Assembly: GCA_017847835.1 (NCBI GenBank)
Contig: JAGASH010000005.1
Location: 124,001-188,000, forward strand
Length of the DNA stretch: 64,000 nt
Reading direction: 5' to 3'
DNA from: Oscillospiraceae bacterium
GTDB lineage: Bacteria; Bacillota; Clostridia; Oscillospirales; Ruminococcaceae
Shown here: piece by piece, positions 11,035 through 20,591 of the stretch
Position numbering within the stretch: the stretch's first letter is position 1
How the letters are laid out: the number at the start of each line of letters is the position of its first letter
Position numbers and translations under genes: made by a program
The notes under the pieces: generated by a model
The model's database searches: none
What the model was told of the DNA's origin: nothing
Seen by the model: the letters and a program-made list of their open reading frames with translations, nothing else

Positions 11035-11633
11035 TGTCTGCCTTTCATTTTGTCTATAATTCTCTGCGCTTTTTCGTAAAGCTCCTTTTCCGAGCCGTTA
11101 TTTTCTATAACAAAATCCGAGTGTTCCCTGAAAAAATCAGCCCCGTGCTGCGAAGAAAGCCGTTCTTTTGCCTTTTCGAGAGTGATTTTGTCGCGCTTTG
11201 AAATTCTCTCAGCGCAAAGCTCAATATCCGCGATAACGCTGATTATCTCCGTGCAAAGCCCGTCAATTCCCGCTTCAAAAAGCGTCGGCGCGTCAAGCAG
11301 AACATCTTTGTCAAAGCGCTCGATTTGCCGCATTATATCGTAGGTTATATATGGGAATATTATCCCGCAGTACTCGACGTATTTCACCTTGTCGTTGTAA
11401 ATCATCGCGGCGGTTTTCACGCGGTCAAGAGTGCCGTCTGCACTGAGAATTTCTCTGCCGAAGCGCTCCGATATCTCTTTCAGAAAAGCGTTCTTTGAAG
11501 CAATTTTACGGGCAACCACATCGCAGTCAATTACATCAAAGCCGTTTTCCTCAAAGACGTGCCGCACGGTTGATTTTCCTGCGCCGCTTTGTCCCGTAAG
11601 CCCGATTATTCTGATTTTCTGCGGTTTTTCCAT
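11031..11633 (-). CDS. coaE: dephospho-CoA kinase
   Basis: 200-residue P-loop kinase for the last step of coenzyme A synthesis, phosphorylating the 3'-hydroxyl of the ribose. It has GLTGQSGAGKST (Walker A), the DCDVVARK segment, DAPTLFEAG and the lid-region RISKRDKITLEKAKERLSSQ. ATG 11633 is favoured since family members begin just before the P-loop; a five-codon extension exists. Its promoter lies at 11672-11700, just after the Sua5 gene. Confidence 0.95.
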   Translation of the reverse strand: MEKPQKIRIIGLTGQSGAGKSTVRHVFEENGFDVIDCDVVARKIASKNAFLKEISERFGREILSADGTLDRVKTAAMIYNDKVKYVEYCGIIFPYITYDIMRQIERFDKDVLLDAPTLFEAGIDGLCTEIISVIADIELCAERISKRDKITLEKAKERLSSQHGADFFREHSDFVIENNGSEKELYEKAQRIIDKMKGRQ

Positions 11634-11671
11634 AATTATACACCACACCGTTCAAATTCGGATTTTATATA

Positions 11672-11700
11672 AGTATAACGCGGATTTTTCTGTTTGTCAA
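11672..11700 (-). promoter_or_regulatory. sigma-A promoter of coaE
   Basis: Minus strand TTGACA (11695-11700), 17 bases, TATACT (11672-11677), about 40 bases before the coaE start. Confidence 0.75.
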
Positions 11701-11705
11701 GTGGT

Positions 11706-12698
11706 TTACGGCTCGATTATCCTGAAAGCCGCCGCGCGAAGCAAGCGATTGTACACCGCAAGCCCCACACCGTCCTTTGACGGAATTTCAACATACACCT
11801 TTTCCGCGCCTATTTCATCTGCGTACCGCAAAAGCGAAAACAGCCGATGTGCCTGAATTTCAGAGGTTTCGCCGTAATTCAAGCAGCCTTCTCGTTCACC
11901 GCAGGTAAGGAAAATTGTTTTCTCGGCGCTGTTTTGCTGACAAAAATCAGCAAAACAGTCACCGTGCGCGTTCACAATAAAAACGTCTGCTTTCGGGGAA
12001 TAATGCTTGTATTTCATTCCTGGCGAAAGCACCTTTTCATCGGCTTTCGGCGCAGCTTCAACAGCTTTGTCAACCTCTGCCTGTGCAAATTCGGCAAGCA
12101 TTTCGCGCGTTACCCCGCCCGGACGAAGAATGTGGATTTTGCCGTTCCTGAAGCAGATAACCGTGCTTTCCACTCCCACCGAACACTCACCGCCGTCAAT
12201 AATCAGCGGGATTTTTCCGTTCATATCCTCGAAAACGTGAGCGGCGGTTGTGGGACTAGGTTTGCCCGAAGTGTTTGCAGAGGGAGCTGCCAGCGGAAAT
12301 CCACATTTTTCGATAATTTCACGAGCGGCTTCATTAGCTGGCATTCTCACGGCAACGGTTGTCAGACCGCCGCTTGTTGCCTCGGGAATAAGTTCGGTTT
12401 TATCGAAAATCATCGTGAGTGGTCCGGGCCAGAAACGCTCTGCAAGCCGCTTTGCAAGGTCGGGTATTTCGGTCACAAGCGGCTTAATCATCTCGAAATT
12501 GCTTATATGCACGATAAGCGGGTTGTCCTGAGGTCTGCCCTTTGCCTCAAAAATACTGCGAACCGCGTTTTCATCAAGAGCGTTTGCCGCAAGCCCGTAA
12601 ACCGTTTCCGTGGGAATTGCGACAATTCCGCCGTTTTTTAGAATTTCCGCGGCTTTCCCGACGCTTTCCCCGGAATATTTTTCAAGCTCCGTGAGCAT
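11706..12698 (-). CDS. L-threonylcarbamoyladenylate synthase (Sua5/YwlC type)
   Basis: 330-residue enzyme that makes threonylcarbamoyl-AMP from threonine, bicarbonate and ATP for the t6A37 modification of ANN-decoding tRNAs. The catalytic YrdC domain occupies about 10-210 (GGIVAIPTETVYGLAANA, KGRPQDNPLIVHI, FWPGPLTMIF, PSANTSGKPSPTT, SVGVESTVI). LSPGMKYKHYSPKADVF is the linker to the C-terminal Sua5 domain, which the shorter TsaC lacks. It follows the small coiled protein and prfA; linkage of prfA and sua5 is common in Firmicutes. Confidence 0.95.
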   Translation of the reverse strand: MLTELEKYSGESVGKAAEILKNGGIVAIPTETVYGLAANALDENAVRSIFEAKGRPQDNPLIVHISNFEMIKPLVTEIPDLAKRLAERFWPGPLTMIFDKTELIPEATSGGLTTVAVRMPANEAAREIIEKCGFPLAAPSANTSGKPSPTTAAHVFEDMNGKIPLIIDGGECSVGVESTVICFRNGKIHILRPGGVTREMLAEFAQAEVDKAVEAAPKADEKVLSPGMKYKHYSPKADVFIVNAHGDCFADFCQQNSAEKTIFLTCGEREGCLNYGETSEIQAHRLFSLLRYADEIGAEKVYVEIPSKDGVGLAVYNRLLRAAAFRIIEP

Positions 12699-12716
12699 TT
12701 TTTCACCCTCTTGTTC

Positions 12717-12926
12717 TCATTCAATCAGCCCGTACAGCCTGTACATCGCAAGCATATTCCCGAGCTGCATTTTCTCGGCAAAAAGCTGGCAATAGGTTGC
12801 GGTTTTCTCTTTGCCGGCACTTTTCAGCTCGGTAAGTTTGCTCGACTTTTCATCATATTGCTCCTGAACCGACAAAAGCATTTTTTCAAAGCTGTCAAGC
12901 CGTGATTTTTCGCTGTCTTTCATCAT
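12717..12926 (-). CDS. small helical protein between prfA and sua5
   Basis: 69-residue protein not recognised as a known family. It is highly charged in the first 40 residues, with spaced hydrophobic positions suggesting a coiled coil, then AEKMQLGNMLAMYRLYGLIE at the C-terminus. It starts 3 bases after the prfA stop codon with no separate promoter, so it is probably translated from the prfA transcript. Its placement, length and even composition support a real gene. A role in translation is only a guess from context. Confidence 0.6.
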   Translation of the reverse strand: MMKDSEKSRLDSFEKMLLSVQEQYDEKSSKLTELKSAGKEKTATYCQLFAEKMQLGNMLAMYRLYGLIE

Positions 12927-12928
12927 AA

Positions 12929-14002
12929 TCAGCCCTCGTTCTTTGCAAGCAGAGCCGTTCTCTCAGCAAGCCGAAGCGCTTCAAAAATCTCGTCGCAGCC
13001 GCCGTTCATCATCTCGTCCAGCTTGTACAGCGTGAGCCCTATTCTGTGGTCGGTGACGCGCGACTGCGGGAAATTGTACGTTCTGATACGCTCGGAGCGG
13101 TCGCCCGTTCCCACTTGTCCGCGTCGTTCCTCGGCTATGGCGTTGTCGCGGGCTGTTTTCTCCGCCTCATAAAGCCTGCTGTACAGCATTTTCAGCGCCT
13201 TTTCCTTATTTTTCATCTGCGAGCGTTCTTCCTGACACTCAACAATCATTCCCGACGGGTGATGAATAATACGAACAGCAGACTCGGTTTTGTTGATGTG
13301 CTGACCGCCTGCGCCGCTTGAACGGAACGTCTGAACTGTCAAATCCGCAGGATTTATGTTCACGTCAACGTCTTCAACCTCGGGCAAAACCGCCACCGTT
13401 ACCGTTGAAGTCTGAATTCTGCCTTGGCTTTCCGTTTCGGGAACACGCTGAACACGGTGAACTCCGCTCTCGTATTTCAGCTTTGCATACACACCTTCGC
13501 CCTCAACGCTGAACGAAATCTCCTTATACCCGCCGAGCTCTGTCGGATTTGCACCCATAATGTCAATTTTCCAGCCCTGACGCGCCGCGTACATTGAATA
13601 CATTCTGAACATCGAATTTGCGAAAAGCGCAGCCTCTTCACCGCCGGCTCCCGCGCGAATTTCAACGATAACGCTCTTGTCATCGTCGGGGTCACGCGGA
13701 AGAAGCAGGATTTTCAGCTCCTCCTCGCATTTTTCAACAAGCGCTTTGTTCTCAATATAATCAAGCTCTGCAAGCTCGCGAAGCTCAGCTTCGGTTGTTA
13801 TGTCATCAAGAAGAGCTTTTGCGTCAAGACAGGATTTCTCGGCACCGACGTATCTGTTGTACATCTCAACAATAGGCGTCAGGTTCTTGTATTCTTTCAT
13901 CAGCTCCGCATAGAGCTTGTTGTCGGCGGCAGTTTTCGGGTCGGACAGCTTCGCGCTTATCTCATCATACCGCGCAATTATCATTTGTATTCTTTCTCGC
14001 AT
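12929..14002 (-). CDS. prfA: peptide chain release factor 1
   Basis: 357-residue class I release factor that reads UAA and UAG and triggers peptide release. The peptidyl-hydrolysis GGQ is at about 232-234 (GSGAGGQHINKTES) and the stop-codon-reading P-x-T triplet is PET at about 188-190, which fits RF1 rather than RF2 (SPF). The GRIQTST segment has Gln where His is common. Length is standard. It follows the DUF951 gene by 3 bases. prmC, often next to prfA, is absent here. Confidence 0.96.
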   Translation of the reverse strand: MRERIQMIIARYDEISAKLSDPKTAADNKLYAELMKEYKNLTPIVEMYNRYVGAEKSCLDAKALLDDITTEAELRELAELDYIENKALVEKCEEELKILLLPRDPDDDKSVIVEIRAGAGGEEAALFANSMFRMYSMYAARQGWKIDIMGANPTELGGYKEISFSVEGEGVYAKLKYESGVHRVQRVPETESQGRIQTSTVTVAVLPEVEDVDVNINPADLTVQTFRSSGAGGQHINKTESAVRIIHHPSGMIVECQEERSQMKNKEKALKMLYSRLYEAEKTARDNAIAEERRGQVGTGDRSERIRTYNFPQSRVTDHRIGLTLYKLDEMMNGGCDEIFEALRLAERTALLAKNEG

Positions 14003-14005
14003 AGT

Positions 14006-14206
14006 TTACTCCGAAATCTGTTCTTCGTTGCGGACAATCGATTTTACGTTCTTTTCGCACTTTGAACGCGGCGTCATCACAACTCTCCCGCAGCCTTCGC
14101 AGCAAAGCCTGAAATCCGCTCCCGCACGAAGTACTTTCATACGAACGCTTCCGCAGACAGGGTGATTTTTCTTCATCACAAGAATATCTCCAACCTTAAT
14201 ATCCAT
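14006..14206 (-). CDS. DUF951 family small zinc-binding-like protein
   Basis: 66-residue conserved Firmicutes protein of unknown function. KVGDILVMKKNHPVCGS, LRAGADFRLCCEGCGR and the PRSKCEKNVK end match DUF951. The cysteines (one in HPVCGS, three in LCCEGCG) could bind metal. ATG 14206 is chosen because AGGAGG lies 9 bases upstream; a GTG at 14215 is too close to that site. It heads the prfA transcript. Confidence 0.85.
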   Translation of the reverse strand: MDIKVGDILVMKKNHPVCGSVRMKVLRAGADFRLCCEGCGRVVMTPRSKCEKNVKSIVRNEEQISE

Positions 14207-14250
14207 CAAAATCACCCTCCTTTGATAATCTTTTCTGCATACATATATTA

Positions 14251-14279
14251 ATTATATCACTTTTTCAGAATTTTTTCAA
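14251..14279 (-). promoter_or_regulatory. sigma-A promoter of the DUF951-prfA-sua5 unit
   Basis: Minus strand TTGAAA (14274-14279), 17 bases, TATAAT (14251-14256), 45 bases before the DUF951 start. Confidence 0.78.
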
Positions 14280-14338
14280 GCAGTAAAGCGATTATTTTCA
14301 AGAATTTGTATATTTTTTTAATTTTTTGCAAAAAACAC

Positions 14339-14367
14339 TTGACAAAACAGAGGTTATCTGTTATAAT
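14339..14367 (+). promoter_or_regulatory. sigma-A promoter of tRNA-Lys
   Basis: TTGACA (14339-14344), 17 bases, TATAAT (14362-14367); the tRNA begins 17 bases after the -10 box. Perfect consensus, as expected for a stable RNA. Confidence 0.85.
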
Positions 14368-14384
14368 AGATACGTTGCAGTTAT

Positions 14385-14460
14385 GATCCACTAGCTCAGG
14401 CGGTAGAGCACCTGACTTTTAATCAGGGTGTCCCGGGTTCGATTCCCGGGTGGATCACCA
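14385..14460 (+). tRNA. tRNA-Lys (anticodon TTT)
   Basis: 76 bases with encoded CCA. Acceptor GATCCAC pairs with GTGGATC; anticodon stem CCTGA/TCAGG encloses loop CTTTTAA, giving anticodon TTT, which decodes AAA/AAG. T-arm CCGGG-TTCGATT-CCCGG is intact. Confidence 0.98.
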
Positions 14461-14468
14461 ACATAACG

Positions 14469-14503
14469 CCGAATCCTTGGGAGCAAGGATTCGGAGTTTT
14501 TTT
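14469..14503 (+). terminator. intrinsic terminator after tRNA-Lys
   Basis: Perfect 10-base stem CCGAATCCTT (14469-14478) / AAGGATTCGG (14485-14494), loop of 6, then AG and seven T. It lies between the two tRNA genes. Confidence 0.88.
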
Positions 14504-14524
14504 AGAAAAATACACTTTATATCA

Positions 14525-14601
14525 GCGCCCGTAGCTCAGCTGGATAGAGCAATAGCCTCCGACGCTATGTGTCGTGCGTTCGAATCGCATCGGGCGTACC
14601 A
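14525..14601 (+). tRNA. tRNA-Arg (anticodon CCG)
   Basis: 77 bases with encoded CCA. Anticodon stem ATAGC/GCTAT holds loop CTCCGAC, anticodon CCG, which reads CGG. D-arm GCTC/GAGC and T-loop TTCGAAT are present. Acceptor GCGCCCG faces CGGGCGT, so the first pair is G1-U72 rather than G-C. No clear promoter lies between the preceding terminator and this gene. Confidence 0.97.
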
Positions 14602-14613
14602 AAAAATATTACC

Positions 14614-14638
14614 GGAGAGCGTTTTGCTCTCCATTTTT
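14614..14638 (+). terminator. intrinsic terminator after tRNA-Arg
   Basis: Stem GGAGAGC/GCTCTCC (14614-14620, 14626-14632) with loop GTTTT, followed by ATTTTTG. It separates the tRNA from radC. Confidence 0.8.
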
Positions 14639-14682
14639 GTAAGGCTGGTTATCGAACACGATTTATGTTAGGAGTGCAGGTT

Positions 14683-15381
14683 ATGTCAGAGAAATCCGAG
14701 CTTCACCAAGGTCATAGAAAACGAATGCTTGAAAAGTTTCTTGCGCGCGGCATAGACTGTTTTGAAGAACACGAAATCCTAGAAATACTTCTGTTTTCGA
14801 TATTCACACGCTGCAACACAAACGAAATCAGCCACAAGCTCATTGATAAATTCGGCTCAATTTCAAATGTTCTGAGCGCTTCTAAAAATGATTTGCAGAC
14901 AATCAGCGGTATAGGCGATAATGCCGCCGCTTTTATTTGTTTTCTGGGAGAATTTGTATCAAAATACCGCGATGAAGCGCTTGACAAAAAGAAACGGCTG
15001 AATTCTCCCGAAAAGCTTGCCGAATACGCGAAAACTCTTTTTGTAAATCCGCTTGAAGAGTCGGCTTATGTCGTTTTGCTTGACAGGTCGATGTGCCTTA
15101 TCGGAGCGGAGAAAATCTCAGACGGCGCTCCCGACTCGTCCTGCTTTAACCCGAAAAGCGTTGTCGGAGCGGCTATTTCCCGCAAAAGCAGCAATATTGT
15201 TCTTGTTCACAATCACCCCGGCAGTACTGCAAATTTCTCTTCCGCAGACGTTTCCGCGACAAGACGATTGGTAAACCTTCTGAAAGAGCTTGATATCGAG
15301 CTCAACGACCATATTGTGATTTCCGGTGACAGCGTGGGTTCAATGCGGTCTGCGGGTGTTTTCACGGAATACTGGGGATAA
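14683..15381 (+). CDS. radC: RadC family JAB/MPN domain protein
   Basis: 232-residue protein of the RadC family, now viewed as a putative JAMM metalloprotease or nuclease rather than a proven repair enzyme. An N-terminal helix-hairpin-helix-like region ([24 protein letters not shown]) is followed by the JAB domain, with the metal motif in [25 protein letters not shown] 14683 has AGGAG 8 bases upstream; an upstream in-frame ATG would run the frame into tRNA-Arg and is not credible. No promoter is obvious, so transcription may come from the tRNA region. Confidence 0.9.
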   Translation: MSEKSELHQGHRKRMLEKFLARGIDCFEEHEILEILLFSIFTRCNTNEISHKLIDKFGSISNVLSASKNDLQTISGIGDNAAAFICFLGEFVSKYRDEALDKKKRLNSPEKLAEYAKTLFVNPLEESAYVVLLDRSMCLIGAEKISDGAPDSSCFNPKSVVGAAISRKSSNIVLVHNHPGSTANFSSADVSATRRLVNLLKELDIELNDHIVISGDSVGSMRSAGVFTEYWG

Positions 15382-15395
15382 ATTAAATGTTCATA

Positions 15396-15424
15396 TTGAC
15401 AAATCAGACGTTCGCTTGTATAAT
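15396..15424 (+). promoter_or_regulatory. sigma-A promoter of uvrB
   Basis: TTGACA (15396-15401), 17 bases, TATAAT (15419-15424). The spacer holds GACGTTCGCTTG, and GAACGTT overlaps the start region (about 15431-15437). A LexA (SOS) box in Gram-positive bacteria reads CGAAC-N4-GTTCG; only GTTCG (15410-15414) is present, without the paired half-site, so SOS control is not established. Confidence 0.82.
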
Positions 15425-15457
15425 ATAAGTGAACGTTTTTGCGCAATGAGGTGTTTT

Positions 15458-17425
15458 ATGGATAAATTTGAGCTTCACTCCGAATACAAGCCCACAGGTG
15501 ACCAGCCCGAGGCAATTTCCGCGCTTTCCGAGGGTATTCTCAGAGGCGATAAGGAACAAACACTGCTCGGTGTAACGGGTTCGGGAAAGACCTTTACTAT
15601 GGCTAATATTATCGCAAACGTCAACAAACCGACGCTTGTTCTCGCGCACAACAAAACGCTTGCAGCTCAGCTTTGCGCGGAGTTTCGCGAGTTTTTCCCG
15701 AAGAATGCCGTGGAGTTTTTCGTGAGCTACTACGATTACTATCAGCCCGAGGCATACATTCCCTCAACAGACGCTTATATCGAAAAAGACAGTTCAATAA
15801 ACGACGAAATCGACCGCCTGCGTCACTCAGCGACGGCTTCGCTTGCCGAGCGACGCGATGTTATTATAGTAGCCAGCGTTTCGTGTATATACTCGCTCGG
15901 TTCACCCGAGGATTACCGCGCGAACACACTTTCTATTCGTCAGGGTATGGAAATCTCGCGAGAGGAAATTATAAGAAAGCTTGTCGATATGCAGTACGAG
16001 CGCAATGAGCTGAATTTTGTCCGCAACAAATTCCGCGTTAAGGGCGACACTCTCGAAATTTTTCCCGCGGGAAGCACAAACGAAACCGCTATCCGAGTTG
16101 AGTTTTTCGGCGATGAAATCGAGAGAATTTCACAATTTGAGGTTGTCACGGGCAACACAAAAGCTACGCTTTCTTACGAGATAATCTTCCCTGCTTCGCA
16201 CTATATTATCGCACAGGACAAAAAAGAAGAAGCGCTCGCGGAGCTTGAAAAAGAGCTTGAAGAACGCGTGAAATTCTTCAAGGACAACAACAAGCTGATT
16301 GAAGCGCAGAGAATTGACCAGCGCACACGCTATGATATCGAAATGCTGCGTGAAATCGGTATCTGCAAGGGCGTTGAAAACTACTCGCGCGTGCTTGCGA
16401 GAAGACCGCCGGGAAGCACTCCGATTACTCTTCTCGACCACTTCCCCGAGGATTTTCTGCTGATGATTGACGAGAGCCACGTCACGCTCCCGCAGGTTCG
16501 CGGAATGTACGGCGGAGATGTCGCGCGAAAGAAAAATCTCGTTGACTACGGATTCAGACTGCCCTGCGCTTACGATAACCGACCGCTGAATTTTGATGAG
16601 TTCTATGATAAACTCAATCAGATTGTCTTCGTTTCGGCAACTCCCGGTGATTTTGAACGCGACAAATCTACGCAGATTGTCGAGCAGATTATTCGTCCGA
16701 CAGGACTTCTTGACCCCGAAATCACCGTCAAGCCGACCGAGGGACAAATCGAGGATTTGATTTCCGAAATAAACCAAAGAACCGCGAAAAATCAGCGCGT
16801 TCTTGTGACAACGCTTACCAAGAAAATGGCAGAGGATTTGACCGCGTTCCTCGAAAAAGCGGGAATTAAAGTTCGCTATATGCACCACGATATCGACACG
16901 ATGGAACGAATGGAGATAATAAGGGATTTGCGCGAGGGTGAATTTGACGTGCTAATCGGAATTAACCTGCTTCGTGAAGGCCTTGATATTCCCGAAGTGT
17001 CGCTTGTGGCAATTCTTGACGCGGACAAGGAGGGTTTCCTGCGCTCGGAAACGTCGCTTGTTCAGACAATCGGACGTGCAGCAAGAAACGCAGAGGGCAC
17101 GGTTATTATGTATGCCGACGTTGTCACGAAATCAATGGAAACGGCTATCACAGAAACCCAGCGTCGTCGTGAAATTCAGCAGAAATACAACGAGGAGCAC
17201 GGAATTGTCCCGAAAACCATTGTCAAGGATATCCGCGATGTTCTTGAAATCACAAAGAAAGAAACCAAGAAGATGAAAAAGAGCGATTACAGGAAGCTTC
17301 CGCGGCGCGAACGCGAACAGCTTATCGCTCAGTATACCACGGAAATGAAAAAAGCCGCAAAAATGCTTGACTTCGAGCACGCTGCGTTTCTTCGCGATAA
17401 AATCAAGGAAATCAAAGGAGAATAA
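15458..17425 (+). CDS. uvrB: UvrABC excinuclease subunit B
   Basis: 655-residue damage-verifying helicase-like subunit of nucleotide excision repair, recruited by UvrA. It has Walker A in [11 protein letters not shown], the beta-hairpin segment with [12 protein letters not shown], helicase motifs ([50 protein letters not shown]) and a C-terminal UVR domain ([16 protein letters not shown]) that contacts UvrC. ATG 15458 follows GAGGTG; longer frames would start within radC. It heads a uvrB - small protein - uvrA transcript. Confidence 0.98.
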   Translation: MDKFELHSEYKPTGDQPEAISALSEGILRGDKEQTLLGVTGSGKTFTMANIIANVNKPTLVLAHNKTLAAQLCAEFREFFPKNAVEFFVSYYDYYQPEAYIPSTDAYIEKDSSINDEIDRLRHSATASLAERRDVIIVASVSCIYSLGSPEDYRANTLSIRQGMEISREEIIRKLVDMQYERNELNFVRNKFRVKGDTLEIFPAGSTNETAIRVEFFGDEIERISQFEVVTGNTKATLSYEIIFPASHYIIAQDKKEEALAELEKELEERVKFFKDNNKLIEAQRIDQRTRYDIEMLREIGICKGVENYSRVLARRPPGSTPITLLDHFPEDFLLMIDESHVTLPQVRGMYGGDVARKKNLVDYGFRLPCAYDNRPLNFDEFYDKLNQIVFVSATPGDFERDKSTQIVEQIIRPTGLLDPEITVKPTEGQIEDLISEINQRTAKNQRVLVTTLTKKMAEDLTAFLEKAGIKVRYMHHDIDTMERMEIIRDLREGEFDVLIGINLLREGLDIPEVSLVAILDADKEGFLRSETSLVQTIGRAARNAEGTVIMYADVVTKSMETAITETQRRREIQQKYNEEHGIVPKTIVKDIRDVLEITKKETKKMKKSDYRKLPRREREQLIAQYTTEMKKAAKMLDFEHAAFLRDKIKEIKGE

Positions 17426-17428
17426 ACA

Positions 17429-17674
17429 ATGGATATTTCGGATATAAACAAGATATCATCAAAAGAAGATTTTATGAGTTTTCTCGGCGGACTTGCCGAA
17501 AATTTCCGCGATAAGCCGAACGAATGGCAGGCTCTTACGGTTGACCTTTTTCTTGAAGCCTGCGCTTCGTGGATTATGGATTTTTCGGTGTGTCCGAAAA
17601 ACGACATCGACTGGAACAGCGTCGATTACAAGACATTTGCAAAAATTTTGTTTATGGGAAAATACTACGAATAA
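17429..17674 (+). CDS. small protein between uvrB and uvrA (DUF7660-like)
   Basis: 81-residue soluble acidic protein starting 3 bases after uvrB. The pattern [16 protein letters not shown], then [22 protein letters not shown], resembles the small DUF7660 family (FLEALASWIED-like core), which is of unknown function; this assignment is from memory of the pattern and is moderate. It ends 18 bases before uvrA. Placement inside the excinuclease operon suggests co-expression, but a repair role is unproven. Confidence 0.7.
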   Translation: MDISDINKISSKEDFMSFLGGLAENFRDKPNEWQALTVDLFLEACASWIMDFSVCPKNDIDWNSVDYKTFAKILFMGKYYE

Positions 17675-17692
17675 ACAGAAAGGAAACAGAAT

Positions 17693-20512
17693 TTGGCTAA
17701 CGATAAAATTATTATAAAAGGCGCGCGAGAGCATAATCTCAACAACATAGACGTCACAATCCCGCGCGACAAGCTGGTTGTTCTCACGGGAGTATCCGGC
17801 TCGGGAAAAAGCTCGCTTGCGTTTGACACGATTTTCGCAGACGGACAGCGCCGCTATATGGAGAGCCTTTCGAGCTACGCGAGAATGTTCCTCGGGCAAA
17901 TGGAGAAGCCCGATGTTGACAGCATTGAGGGACTTTCTCCCGCCATTTCAATCGACCAGAAAACCACCTCAAAAAACCCGCGTTCCACTGTCGGAACAGT
18001 GACCGAAATCTATGACTATCTGCGACTGATGTACGCGAGAATTGGTATTCCCCACTGCCCTGTCTGCGGTCGGGAAATCCGTCAGCAGACCGTTGACGAA
18101 ATTGTGGACAAGGTCCTTGAATTGCCCGAAAAGACAAAATTTCAGGTTCTCGCGCCGGTTGTCCGCGGAAGAAAAGGCGAACACAAAAAAGAATTCGAGA
18201 ACGCAAGAAAAGCGGGTTTCGCGAGAGTTCGCGTTGACGGGATAACCTACGATTTGTCCGAGAAAATCTCGCTCGAAAAGAACATCAAGCACTCTATCGA
18301 AATAATCGTCGACCGCCTTGTGATAAAAGACGGCTTGAAGTCGCGTCTTTCCGAGAGTATTGAAACAGCGGGAAATCTCACGGGCGGTCTTATCTATATT
18401 GACGTGATTGACGGCGAGGAGCTGCACTTTTCGCAGAGCTACTCCTGCCCGGAACACGGAGTTTCCGTGGACGAGCTTGTGCCGAGAATGTTTTCGTTCA
18501 ACAACCCGTTCGGTGCTTGTCCCGAGTGTACGGGACTTGGTGTATACCGCAGAATTGACCCTGCTCTGATTATGCCGAATATGGACTTGTCGATAAAGGA
18601 CGGCGCGATTAAAGGCTCGGGCTGGACTTATGCCGAGGGCACGATTGCCGCGATGTATTTTGACTCGATTTGCGAGAAACACGGCTGCTCCGCCGAACAG
18701 CCTCTTTCCGAGCTGCCCGAAAAGGCAATAGACGAGCTTTTGTACGGTACTCACGGTGAGAAAATTCTTATAAAACGCTCGAAAAAGCAAGGCGGCGGTG
18801 AGTTCTACGCGGATTTCGAGGGTATTTGCAATAACCTTGAACGGCGCTATCGCGAGTCGGGAAGCTCCTATTCGCGCGATATTATCGAGGAATATATGAG
18901 CGATGTCGAGTGCCCGAAATGCCACGGTGAACGCTTGAATGACACCGCGCTTTCCGTCACCGTCGGCGGTATAAATATAATGGATTTCTGCAAAATGTCC
19001 GTGGTGAAAGCGCTTGAATTTGTCGATAATCTGGAGCTTTCAAAGCGAGATATGATGATTGCGGGACAAATCCTCAAAGAGATAAAATCAAGGCTTGGAT
19101 TTTTGCGCTCGGTCGGATTGGAGTACCTCACTTTGTCGCGCTCTGCCGGAACTCTTTCGGGAGGCGAAAGTCAGCGAATTCGTCTGGCAACGCAGATAGG
19201 AAGCGCGCTCACGGGTGTTTTGTATATCCTCGACGAGCCTAGTATCGGGCTTCATCAGCGCGACAACGACAAGCTGATTGCCACGCTGAAAAAGCTGCGC
19301 GACCTCGGAAATACGCTGATTGTTGTCGAGCATGACGAGGACACAATGCGCGCTGCCGATTGGATTGTAGATATCGGACCAGCGGCGGGAGTTCACGGAG
19401 GAAATGTCGTTTACAGCGGTGATGTTGCGGGCATTCTGAAGTGCAAGGAGTCCGTCACGGGACAGTATCTGAGCGGCAAAAAGAAGATTGCCGTTCCCGA
19501 AAAGCGTCGCAAGCTCACGGGAAAATGGCTTGAAGTAACAGGCGCTTCCGAAAACAACCTCAAAAATATTGACGTAAATGTGCCGCTCGGCATTTTCACC
19601 TGCGTTACGGGTGTTTCGGGCAGCGGAAAAAGCTCGCTTGTGAACGAAATCATCTACAAAAATCTCTTCGGAAAACTCAACCGTGGGCGCGTTCGTGCGG
19701 GCAAATTCAAGGATATGAAAGGGCTGGAAAATCTCGACAAGGTTATTATGATTGACCAGTCGCCTATCGGAAGAACCCCGCGTTCAAATCCCGCGACTTA
19801 TACGGGAGTTTTCACGGATATCCGCGACCTGTTTGCCAGAACAAACGACGCGAAAACGCGCGGTTATTCGGCGGGACGCTTCTCGTTTAACGTCAAAGGC
19901 GGGCGCTGCGAGGCTTGCGAGGGTGACGGAATTGTGCGTATTGAAATGCACTTTTTGCCCGATATTTTCGTGCCCTGCGAAGTCTGCAAAGGTCATCGCT
20001 ATAACCGCGAAACGCTGGAAGTCAGGTACAAGGACAAAAATATCTACGATGTTCTGGAAATGACGGTTTCCGAGGGTGTTGACTTTTTCGAGAACATTCC
20101 AAAAATCTACAATAAGCTGAAAACTCTCGAAGAAGTCGGACTTGGCTATATCAAAATCGGTCAGAGCTCCACTACCCTTTCGGGCGGCGAAGCGCAGAGA
20201 ATTAAACTTGCAACCGAACTTTCAAAGCGCTCTACGGGCAAAACAATTTATATACTCGATGAGCCGACCACGGGACTTCACTCCGCCGATGTCAAAAAAC
20301 TTGTCGATATCCTGCAACGGCTCACAGACGCGGGAAATACCGTTCTTGTTATCGAACACAATCTTGACGTGATAAAATGCGCGGATTATATCATCGATAT
20401 GGGTAAAGAGGGCGGCGACGGCGGCGGCACGGTCATCGCAAAGGGTACTCCCGAGGAAGTTGCGGCAAATCCAGAGAGCTACACGGGACAGTACCTCAAA
20501 CGGTTATTGTAA
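17693..20512 (+). CDS. uvrA: UvrABC excinuclease subunit A
   Basis: 939-residue ABC-type ATPase dimer that finds DNA lesions and loads UvrB. Two ATP sites are visible: [14 protein letters not shown] near the N-terminus and [14 protein letters not shown] in the C-terminal half, with signatures [12 protein letters not shown] and [12 protein letters not shown]. Zinc-binding cysteine clusters include [17 protein letters not shown] and CEACEGDGI...[10 protein letters not shown]. The start is UUG at 17693 ([15 protein letters not shown]) with AAAGGAAAC upstream; no ATG fits. Confidence 0.98.
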   Translation: MANDKIIIKGAREHNLNNIDVTIPRDKLVVLTGVSGSGKSSLAFDTIFADGQRRYMESLSSYARMFLGQMEKPDVDSIEGLSPAISIDQKTTSKNPRSTVGTVTEIYDYLRLMYARIGIPHCPVCGREIRQQTVDEIVDKVLELPEKTKFQVLAPVVRGRKGEHKKEFENARKAGFARVRVDGITYDLSEKISLEKNIKHSIEIIVDRLVIKDGLKSRLSESIETAGNLTGGLIYIDVIDGEELHFSQSYSCPEHGVSVDELVPRMFSFNNPFGACPECTGLGVYRRIDPALIMPNMDLSIKDGAIKGSGWTYAEGTIAAMYFDSICEKHGCSAEQPLSELPEKAIDELLYGTHGEKILIKRSKKQGGGEFYADFEGICNNLERRYRESGSSYSRDIIEEYMSDVECPKCHGERLNDTALSVTVGGINIMDFCKMSVVKALEFVDNLELSKRDMMIAGQILKEIKSRLGFLRSVGLEYLTLSRSAGTLSGGESQRIRLATQIGSALTGVLYILDEPSIGLHQRDNDKLIATLKKLRDLGNTLIVVEHDEDTMRAADWIVDIGPAAGVHGGNVVYSGDVAGILKCKESVTGQYLSGKKKIAVPEKRRKLTGKWLEVTGASENNLKNIDVNVPLGIFTCVTGVSGSGKSSLVNEIIYKNLFGKLNRGRVRAGKFKDMKGLENLDKVIMIDQSPIGRTPRSNPATYTGVFTDIRDLFARTNDAKTRGYSAGRFSFNVKGGRCEACEGDGIVRIEMHFLPDIFVPCEVCKGHRYNRETLEVRYKDKNIYDVLEMTVSEGVDFFENIPKIYNKLKTLEEVGLGYIKIGQSSTTLSGGEAQRIKLATELSKRSTGKTIYILDEPTTGLHSADVKKLVDILQRLTDAGNTVLVIEHNLDVIKCADYIIDMGKEGGDGGGTVIAKGTPEEVAANPESYTGQYLKRLL

Positions 20513-20529
20513 AAAATCCGTGCAACCGC

Positions 20530-20558
20530 TTGACAAAATTCGCGTTTTGTGCTAAAAT
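20530..20558 (+). promoter_or_regulatory. sigma-A promoter of mscL
   Basis: TTGACA (20530-20535), 17 bases, TAAAAT (20553-20558), 33 bases before the mscL ATG and just after uvrA. Confidence 0.78.
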
Positions 20559-20591
20559 ATTCTTGAAATAATTTTCGAAAGGAAGTCTATT

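Noticed and set aside
14569..14682. Extended start for radC that overlaps tRNA-Arg
   Set aside because: The extra 38 codons would read the tRNA; ATG 14683 has a good ribosome site and fits the family.
15396..15460. SOS (LexA) control of uvrB
   Set aside because: Only a single half-site-like GTTCG is present; no paired CGAAC-N4-GTTCG box.
15940..18925. Long open frames on the minus strand opposite uvrB and uvrA (for example 16130-16888 and 17969-18925)
   Set aside because: They lie wholly opposite well-supported genes, have no ribosome site or family similarity, and arise from codon bias of the plus-strand genes.
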